This document shows, piece after piece, positions 14,595 to 20,281 of a DNA stretch of 20,281 nucleotides. Below the pieces are notes generated by a model. That model ran no database searches. It was not told the DNA's origin and worked only from the letters and a program-made list of their open reading frames with translations. The first letter of the stretch is position 1; every line of letters starts with the position of its first letter. The position numbers and the translations under genes were made by a program. Source of the DNA: Parerythrobacter_A sp963761775 (lineage in GTDB: Bacteria; Pseudomonadota; Alphaproteobacteria; Sphingomonadales; Sphingomonadaceae); contig CAVXIF010000010.1 in assembly GCA_963761775.1 (NCBI GenBank), positions 1 to 20,281 of the forward strand. The letters are read 5' to 3'.

Positions 14595-16360
14595 GTCCCG
14601 CCAACCGCCATCTTCACCCGTTCCAGCAGCATCCGGTCATGCGCAGCCATCTGCGGCTCGTACCGATCGAAATGCGTCTGTATCGGGGCGAACGGAACGT
14701 CCTTTGCCTGCGATGCCCCGGTGCGCAGCGCATCCTCATACAGATACATCCCCATGCGGAACCCGTTGGCGGTAAAGGTGTGCCACAATTCTTCCTGCTG
14801 GGACCGCAAGGCATCGGGAACCGAGCCCTTCCAGCGCAACACGGTGCGATTGTAGGCCACGAAGTAGCTGTAATTGAGCTGCAATTCCGGCGCCACGCGC
14901 ACCGGTGTGCTGCGCCCGTTGCGCTTCACATTCGCTTCCGGCAGCGCCGCTTTCGCGATTAGCCGCATGTTCGCCTGAAAACTGTTATGCAAAAACATGT
15001 TCTCATCGATCAGCGAGGCGACCATATATTCGCCGACTTTGGTCGAATTGCTCTTGTGAATGCGGGCGAAGCTGGGGTCCATCGTGAAGCCGATCCAGAA
15101 CCAGCTCAGGCGCAAATTGTGCTGCTCATCGGTCACGGTGCGCTGCGGATCGATGCTGTCGAGCACGAAGTCGGGAAAGCCCAGCTGCGTTAGGTCGCGG
15201 CGAAAGCTGCCTGCTTCTTGGCTGTTACCGAACATTACCCGGGCGCGGTCGCCGATTTCCCACGGGTTCGCTGGCAGATAATCGTTGTCCTTGCGATCCA
15301 GCATAAAATCGACCGCAGGATCGTTGTCGAGGTAGGAGAACGCGACCGGGCCGCGCATGAACTGCCCCCGCGCGGCAGGGCCGATGCGGATAAGATGCTG
15401 TCCGATCAGAGCGGTCAGGTACTTGTTTTCGTTGAACGCGGAAGCGCCGCCGCAGGCCAGATGCGCATTGTTGCCGGACATGTTGCAGGCACCGAGCAGC
15501 TGTGGCTCCGTCATTTCGAGCGCCGCCCGATACAAGCGCCAGAAATTGGCCGTGGTCGGATTGGCGAGGTAGCTGTCCTGTACGGCCAGCCATTCCGTCT
15601 TACGCGCAGGCGTCGCGTCGCGCGCCACATCGGCAATCCAGTCGTTGAAGGTGCCTTCCTGTGCGCCGTGGTGGAAGTCGGCGGACCAGCGGGGGTACGT
15701 GATGCCGGTGGGCATGTCGCGCAGCTGGATGCGCTGCATATTCGCGCCTCCGGCATTGGTGCCGTGCAGCAGGTCCACCATCTCCCGCCGCGCCTGCTGC
15801 GCGCGTTCGAGCGACTGGATCGGTGCGCCGGACAGTGTGGGGAGGAGGCGCTGGAGCTGCCGCCCGAAGGCGATGTCGCGTTCCACGCTCGCGATCTTCG
15901 GATCGCTGGCGGTAGCGGGCAAGACGCTGCCGCCAGGCTGGAAGGGGCGGAAATTGCGCGCGTCGGTGACGGTGAAGCCACGGTCCGCCCGCATGTTGGC
16001 AACAGCCTGCACAAGCGCATCGGCCTGCGCCTGCGTCGCTCCGTCAAGGAGGGCGCGGCGCGAGATGTCGGTATCGGTGCTGCCGATGCGGGCAAGGTCG
16101 ATGAAATCCGGTCCGTGGCACCCGGCGCACGACCCCTTTGGGTGAAGCGAAAGGTCATCATTGCGCCACAATTCCAACGCGGTGGAATAGGCTTGGCTTG
16201 CGGTCAGGCCGGTCGGGGTTGGCGTTGGTGTCGGCGCGGGCCCTGGGCCGCCGCCGATAGCAGGCGCAGGCGCGGAGCCGGAGTTGCCGTCACCCCCGCC
16301 GCATGCTGACAGCGCAACTGCTGCGATACCGGAAAGAAGGACGTGGGTCAGTCTGGTCAT
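14591..16360 (-). CDS. Lipoprotein with N-terminal c-type haem motif and large unrecognised C-terminal domain
   Basis: The 589-residue product starts MTRLTHVLLSGIAAVALSAC: lipoprotein signal with lipobox LSAC (Cys20). A Gly/Pro/Thr linker of about 30 residues (APTPTPTPT) follows, then a haem-c site CAGCH (Cys78, Cys81, His82) in a context typical of cytochrome c (KGSCAGCHGPDFIDLARIG). From about residue 170 to the end no family is recognised; it is helix-rich and contains YPRWSADFHHGAQEGTFNDW, an LSWFWIGFTMDPSFARIHKS segment and two further isolated cysteines. No second C-x-x-C-H is present, so it binds one haem. It is probably an outer-membrane or periplasmic redox protein; an enzyme domain fed by the haem is a guess. 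It is convergent with the MFS exporter and has 202 bases of non-coding DNA upstream. Confidence 0.8.
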   Translation of the reverse strand: MTRLTHVLLSGIAAVALSACGGGDGNSGSAPAPAIGGGPGPAPTPTPTPTGLTASQAYSTALELWRNDDLSLHPKGSCAGCHGPDFIDLARIGSTDTDISRRALLDGATQAQADALVQAVANMRADRGFTVTDARNFRPFQPGGSVLPATASDPKIASVERDIAFGRQLQRLLPTLSGAPIQSLERAQQARREMVDLLHGTNAGGANMQRIQLRDMPTGITYPRWSADFHHGAQEGTFNDWIADVARDATPARKTEWLAVQDSYLANPTTANFWRLYRAALEMTEPQLLGACNMSGNNAHLACGGASAFNENKYLTALIGQHLIRIGPAARGQFMRGPVAFSYLDNDPAVDFMLDRKDNDYLPANPWEIGDRARVMFGNSQEAGSFRRDLTQLGFPDFVLDSIDPQRTVTDEQHNLRLSWFWIGFTMDPSFARIHKSNSTKVGEYMVASLIDENMFLHNSFQANMRLIAKAALPEANVKRNGRSTPVRVAPELQLNYSYFVAYNRTVLRWKGSVPDALRSQQEELWHTFTANGFRMGMYLYEDALRTGASQAKDVPFAPIQTHFDRYEPQMAAHDRMLLERVKMAVGGT

Positions 16361-16528
16361 GCACACCTGCGATATTCGGCCTGTGGGATATGAAGCGGGT
16401 GTGATTGTCGATGGTTTAGAATTGGTTAGCGGGCAAGGGTTTCGGCTTGGTAACGCTATTGAAGCTAACCGGGGAAAGCGATGCTGCGCAAAGTATGCGC
16501 CGTAGTCTGTAGGCACAGTGTCGAATGC

Positions 16529-16557
16529 TGGATTGCCGCGCTTCGCTCGCAATGACG
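16529..16557. repeat. Dispersed palindromic intergenic repeat (single copy seen here)
   Basis: The element reads on the minus strand GTCATTGCGAGCGAAGCG plus CGGCAATCCA. Outer arms ATTGC and GCAAT pair, with an inner GCG/CGC stem, making an imperfect hairpin. I recognise it as the widespread alphaproteobacterial repeat whose false translations read like RSLRAKRGNP or LPRFARNDG; both occur here in the two strands. It lies in the 202-base gap (16361-16562) between the haem-c lipoprotein and the carboxylase end. The rest of that gap shows no feature I can support. Copy number in the genome cannot be judged from this window. Confidence 0.7.
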
Positions 16558-16562
16558 GGCGG

Positions 16563-18506
16563 TCAAGCCTGTGCGGCGGGCTCCACCACACACAGCACCG
16601 CCTCGACCTGCACCTGCGCGCCTTCGCTGGCATTGAGCTCGGTCACGGTCCCGTCGAACGGCGCGGTGAGCGCGTGCTCCATCTTCATCGCCTCCAGCAC
16701 CATCAGCCGCTGGCCTGCGGTGACGGTCTCGCCTTCGCTCACATCCACCGCGATGACCTTGCCCGGCATCGGCGCAAGGATCGCGCCGTCGGCGGCGGTG
16801 GCCTGGCCAGTGCCACCTGCTCGGTGTAGCTTGAATAATCCGGACCAGCCTTCGTAGTCGTAAGCAAAGATACCGTCATCGACTGTCTCGGCTTTTGGCA
16901 TATCCCAAATTGATTTGCCGGTGAGCGGTGCTTCGAGAATAGGCTCCATCGAATTCGACAAGGATGGTTGCAGGCCTCGGTGCTGCGTTCAACCTGAAGC
17001 CCGAAAGGTCCAACTGTTTTCTCGCTCTCCTGATCGAGGTCGATCTGTAGACTGCGGATACAGCCCTTGGGCGTGTTGTGCGGCCATCAAGCCAGCGGCT
17101 TCAAGGATTTCTAATGGCGGATCCTTGGACGGCAAAACATCTTCGAGGTTGCGTTCGATGAAACCCGTGTCGATCTCGGCAGCGATGAATTCAGGGTGGC
17201 TTACAAGATTGCGCAGGAAACCCGCGTTCCACTTGACTGGATAGCAATGTGAATACCCAAGCTTCGCGGCCAGCGCCTCTGCTGCCTCGACGCGGCTACC
17301 CCGGTGAACGATCATCTTTGCAATCATGGGATCGTAGAACGGCGAAATCTCCGAACCTTCTTCGACCCCAATGTCCACTCTGCTCTCACCGTCTCGGCGG
17401 TTTGGACGAGCAAGTAGAGGTGTTCCAACCGCCCCGTACTCGGCAGAAACCCCTTCGCCGGGTCTTCGGCATAAAGGCGCGCTTCGATCGCGTGGCCGTT
17501 GATCGACAGCTCCTCCTGCGGCGAGGGGCAGCGGCTCCCCGCTCGCGACGCGCAACTGCCATTCGACCAGATCGACCCCGGTAATCTCCTCGGTAACGGG
17601 GTGTTCCACCTGAAGCCGGGTGTTCATTTCCATGAAGAAGATGCGGTCGGCGCGCAGGCCCTCGCTGGCATCGGCGATGAATTCGATGGTGCCTGCGCCA
17701 ACGTAAGCCACCGCCTCTGCCGCGCGCACGGCGGCGGCGCAGATTTCTTCGCGAGTGGCTTCGTCCATGCCGGGGCGGGGGCTTCCTCGATCACCTTCTG
17801 GTGGCGGCGCTGGAGCGAGCAGTCGCGTTCGAACAGGTGGACGACATTGCCGTGGCTGTCGCCGAACACCTGCACTTCGATATGGCGGGGCGAGGTGATC
17901 CACTTCTCCAGCAGGACCTCGTCATTGCCGAAGCTGGCTTTCGCTTCACGCTGACAGCTGGCGAGGTGGGCTTCGAAGTCCGCCGCAGCCTCGACCTTGC
18001 GCATCCCCTTGCCGCCGCCGCCCGCGACCGCCTTGATCAGCACCGGATAGCCGATGGCGTCGGCCTCGGCTTTCAGACGCTCGACCGACTGGTCCTTGCC
18101 CAGATAGCCCGGCAGTGACCGGCACGCCTGCGTCCATCATCAACTGCTTGGCGGCGTCTTTCAGGCCCATCGCGCGTATGCTGTCCGGCTTCGGACCGAC
18201 CCAGATCAGCCCCGCGTCCAGCACGGCCTGCGCGAAATCGGCATTCTCTGACAGGAAGCCATAGCCGGGATGGATCGCGTCCGCGCCCGTTTCCTTCGCC
18301 GCCGCGATGATTTTGTCGCCGACGAGGTAGCTTTCGGCGGCGGGCGAGGGGCCGATATGCACCGCCTCGTCCGCGCTGCGCACGTGCAGCGCCTTGGCGT
18401 CGGCATCGGAATAGACCGCGACGGTGGCGATGCCCATGTCGCGCGCGGTGCGCATGATGCGGCAGGCGATCTCGCCGCGATTGGCGATCAGGAGCTTTTC
18501 GATCAT
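16563..18506 (-). pseudogene. Biotin-dependent acyl-CoA carboxylase alpha subunit (methylcrotonyl/propionyl type), multiply frameshifted
   Basis: The span of 648 codons matches a full alpha subunit (biotin carboxylase plus BT plus biotin carrier domain), but it is broken into several frames. Frame 1 starts MIEKLLIANRGEIACRIMRT and runs to about 18113. Frame 2 has PVLIKAVAGGGGKGMRKVE (ATP-grasp loop) to about 17772. Frame 3 has FFMEMNTRLQVEHPVTE (active site) to about 17520. An insert near 17520-17410 in another frame gives ELSINGHAIEARLYAEDPAK. Frame 3 then resumes with SPFYDPMIAKMIV and NAGFLRNLVSHPEF. At least two more shifts lie at about 17075-16910, before the carrier domain with biotin Lys in VLEAMKMEHAL. 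The GFLPSTGRLEHL segment favours 3-methylcrotonyl-CoA carboxylase (leucine degradation). GC is 45-60% at about 16820-17400 versus 68-70% farther upstream in the gene. Confidence 0.85.
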
Positions 18507-18518
18507 GCGCGGTGGTTA

Positions 18519-18537
18519 CGCCGCGACGGATGCGGCG
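18519..18537. other. Short inverted repeat in carboxylase leader
   Basis: CGCCGC and GCGGCG are perfect complements around a seven-base loop, in the 49 bases between the phytoene synthase stop and the carboxylase ATG. There is no T run on either side, so it is not a convincing terminator. It may be chance in high-GC DNA. Confidence 0.25.
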
Positions 18538-18555
18538 ACAAGTGTGCGGCGCGGC

Positions 18556-19665
18556 CTAAACCTCGTCGGGCAGGGCGGTGTAGGCTTCCGCCGCCGGAAT
18601 TGGCTGCGACATGCGGATATCCAGCACGATATCGCCGCGCTTCCATTCGGGCATCTTCTCGGGCGGGGTCGGGTTGTTGCGCACCGCTTCCACAAACGCC
18701 TGCGCGACCAGCTGCGCCTTCTGCGCCTTGCCGATCACCACGCGTCGATCCCACGCCGCGCGGCCCCGACGGCGGACTTCCTGCCCGATCTCGCCATAGA
18801 TATTGGCGGCGGCCAGGATCGCCCAGCGGCGGCGGAAGGGCAGACGCGCCGCGCCCAGCTTGGCGGCGGCGGTGTGGCGTTCCATCTTGAGCACCAGCTG
18901 CTCCGCCATCTCGGCAACTTCCCACCGATGATGCGGCTTCATCAGCTGGCCCGGTTCGATGTCCTGTTCCACCATCCATTCCACCGGCAGATAGCAGCGC
19001 CCGCCGCGATCGTCCTCGTCCAGATCGCGCGCGATATTGGCCAGCTGAAACGCAAAGCCGAGGTCGCAGGCGCGGTCCAGCGTATCGGCATCGTCCTTCG
19101 GCACGCCCATGATCTGCGCCATCATCACCCCGACCGCACCCGCGACGTGATAGCAATAGCGCGCAAGGTCGGCCTCGGTGCGCGGACGCCAGCCTGCCGC
19201 ATCCAGCTCGAACCCGCCGATGACGTCTTCCGCCATCTGCATGGTCAGGCCGCATTCCTGCGCCACCTTGCCGAACGCATCGAAAGCGATGTCGGCGGTC
19301 GGCTGGCCTTCCAGCGCGCGGCGGGTGAGGACGCGGATGGCTTTCACGCGGGTTTCGACGGCAGTGGCATCGGCTGCGGTCTCCCCGTCGGCGTCCGCTA
19401 CGCCAAGCTCGCCGCCCAGCATTTGCCCGTCCGCGATATCGTCGCACCGGCGGCACCAGGCATAGAACATCCAGACCCGTTCGCGCGTCGGCTTGTCGAA
19501 CAGGCGGCTGGCGGCAGCGAAGCTCTTGGACCCGTCCGCGATCATCCGGCGGCTTTCTTCCACCAGCACGCGCCGCTTTCGTCCGCCGCCCGCCTTGCTC
19601 TCGGTCGCGCGCACGATCGCCGATGGCACAAGCGGCCGGGGCGTTATCTTGCGGGGCGGTGCCAT
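18556..19665 (-). CDS. crtB: Phytoene synthase (squalene/phytoene synthase family)
   Basis: The 369-residue product condenses two geranylgeranyl diphosphates to phytoene, the first carotenoid step. Both Mg2+-binding D-x3-D motifs are present: YAWCRRCDDIAD (Asp75, Asp79) and QLANIARDLDEDDRGGRCYL (Asp214, Asp218). RYCYHVAGAVGVMMAQIMG is the usual signature between them. The first 45 residues (MAPPRKITPRPLVPSAIVRA and onward) are basic and poorly conserved; the core begins at SKSFAAASRLFDK, so the true start could lie downstream, for example at Met41. No ribosome site is visible before 19665, but the gene follows the LOG gene by four bases, so coupling is likely. No other crt genes (crtI, crtY, crtZ) are in the window. 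Confidence 0.92.
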   Translation of the reverse strand: MAPPRKITPRPLVPSAIVRATESKAGGGRKRRVLVEESRRMIADGSKSFAAASRLFDKPTRERVWMFYAWCRRCDDIADGQMLGGELGVADADGETAADATAVETRVKAIRVLTRRALEGQPTADIAFDAFGKVAQECGLTMQMAEDVIGGFELDAAGWRPRTEADLARYCYHVAGAVGVMMAQIMGVPKDDADTLDRACDLGFAFQLANIARDLDEDDRGGRCYLPVEWMVEQDIEPGQLMKPHHRWEVAEMAEQLVLKMERHTAAAKLGAARLPFRRRWAILAAANIYGEIGQEVRRRGRAAWDRRVVIGKAQKAQLVAQAFVEAVRNNPTPPEKMPEWKRGDIVLDIRMSQPIPAAEAYTALPDEV

Positions 19666-19669
19666 AGGT

Positions 19670-20263
19670 CTAGAGGTCGTTGGCTTTCATCTGGAAGATG
19701 GGCGTATGTGGCGCATATTCCGCCATCGCGTCCAGCAGCGGCGGCAAGGTTTCGGCGGATAGCAAGATACCGTGATGGGAAGGGCGGACGAACCCGACTT
19801 CGCCCATCGTCGCGTAGAATGCGAGTAGCGCATCGTAGAACCCGAAGGCGTTGAGCAGGCCGACGGGCTTGGTGTGGTAGCCCAGCTGCGCCCAGCTCAT
19901 CGCTTCCCACAACTCGTCCATCGTGCCCACGCCGCCGGGCAGCGTGACGAAGCCGTCGCTGAGGTCGGTGAAGCGTTGTTTGCGCTCGTGCATGCCCGAC
20001 ACCGTCACCAGCTCGTCGCAATCGTGATTGGCAACCTCGCTGCGCACCAGTGCTTCGGGAATGACGCCGATAACCTCGCCGCCCGCCGCCTTTGCGCCGC
20101 TGGCGAGCGCCCCCATCAGCCCCAGCCGCCCGCCGCCATAGACCACGCCGATGCCACGCTGCGCCAGCGCCGTGCCGACATCGCGCGCCAGCTCGACATA
20201 GCGCGGATCGTCCGGCGTGGCGGACCCGCAATAGACGGCGACCCTTCGCATTGGGCGTTTCAT
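19670..20263 (-). CDS. LOG family protein (TIGR00730, Rossmann-fold nucleotide phosphoribohydrolase)
   Basis: The 197-residue product has the family signatures GVVYGGGRLGLMGALASGA (residues 39-57) and LPGGVGTMDELWEAMSWAQLG (PGG-x-GT-x-x-E, residues 109-117), plus the conserved MHERK. The plant homologue LOG releases free cytokinin bases from riboside 5'-monophosphates; bacterial members cleave AMP and similar nucleotides. The role in this organism is unknown. The start is chosen at 20263; Met5 at 20251 is the alternative. The ATG overlaps the stop of a gene that runs off the right edge, and phytoene synthase follows four bases downstream, so the three are probably transcribed together. Confidence 0.9.
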   Translation of the reverse strand: MKRPMRRVAVYCGSATPDDPRYVELARDVGTALAQRGIGVVYGGGRLGLMGALASGAKAAGGEVIGVIPEALVRSEVANHDCDELVTVSGMHERKQRFTDLSDGFVTLPGGVGTMDELWEAMSWAQLGYHTKPVGLLNAFGFYDALLAFYATMGEVGFVRPSHHGILLSAETLPPLLDAMAEYAPHTPIFQMKANDL

Positions 20264-20281
20264 TCGGCCGCGATTTCCAAC
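20260..20281 (-). CDS. Possible C-terminal end of an upstream gene (runs off right edge)
   Basis: Seven codons remain, reading LEIAAE and then TGA. The TGA overlaps the LOG start by four bases (ATGA), the arrangement seen at several other junctions in this window. That is the only support; no function can be given. Confidence 0.25.

Overview
The window looks like chromosomal DNA of an alphaproteobacterium, most likely of the order Sphingomonadales (Erythrobacteraceae or a close relative). This rests on high GC (about 65-70% in hand-counted lines), branched-chain acyl-CoA catabolism genes, a CrtB-type phytoene synthase, a tRNA-Gly(CCC) like the enterobacterial one, and a dispersed palindromic repeat common in such genomes. 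This is recognition by eye; no database was searched. No phage, IS element, CRISPR array or defence locus was found.

Layout. (1) 1-2604, minus strand: a transcription unit reading leftwards from an NTF2-like lipoprotein to an isobutyryl-CoA-type acyl-CoA dehydrogenase, an AT-rich four-helix membrane protein, and the start of a 3-hydroxyisobutyryl-CoA hydrolase, i.e. valine degradation. (2) 2684-3658, plus: a membrane-anchored six-bladed Kelch protein, divergent from unit 1. (3) 3676-6267, minus: four overlapping envelope genes, namely a small lipoprotein, a polysaccharide deacetylase, a DUF1214 protein and a DUF1254 protein. (4) 6337-7840, minus: methylmalonate-semialdehyde dehydrogenase, another valine step. 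(5) 7958-12140, plus: tRNA-Gly(CCC), then a PhyH-type dioxygenase, a SAM methyltransferase and a GDT1-like membrane protein, all tightly linked, followed by Dps, 6-phosphogluconolactonase and a NUDIX hydrolase. (6) dinB (minus), a Bcr/CflA-type exporter (plus) and a large haem-c lipoprotein (minus). (7) 16563-20281, minus: a broken methylcrotonyl/propionyl-type carboxylase biotin subunit, phytoene synthase, a LOG-family protein, and a few codons of one more gene.

Two things stand out. First, reading frames are broken in five otherwise normal genes. Four show a single net +1 shift, and two of these fall in an almost identical 13-base context. That pattern fits sequence error better than biology, so the gene set should be read with this in mind. 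Second, two stretches have distinctly lower GC: about 143-545, and about 16820-17410 inside the carboxylase gene. Neither is explained by an obvious mobile element.

No clear new biological system is visible. The most open questions are the haem-c lipoprotein with a large unrecognised domain, the dioxygenase/methyltransferase/GDT1-like operon, and a domain shared by two lipoproteins. No stretch longer than about 210 bases lacks a gene.
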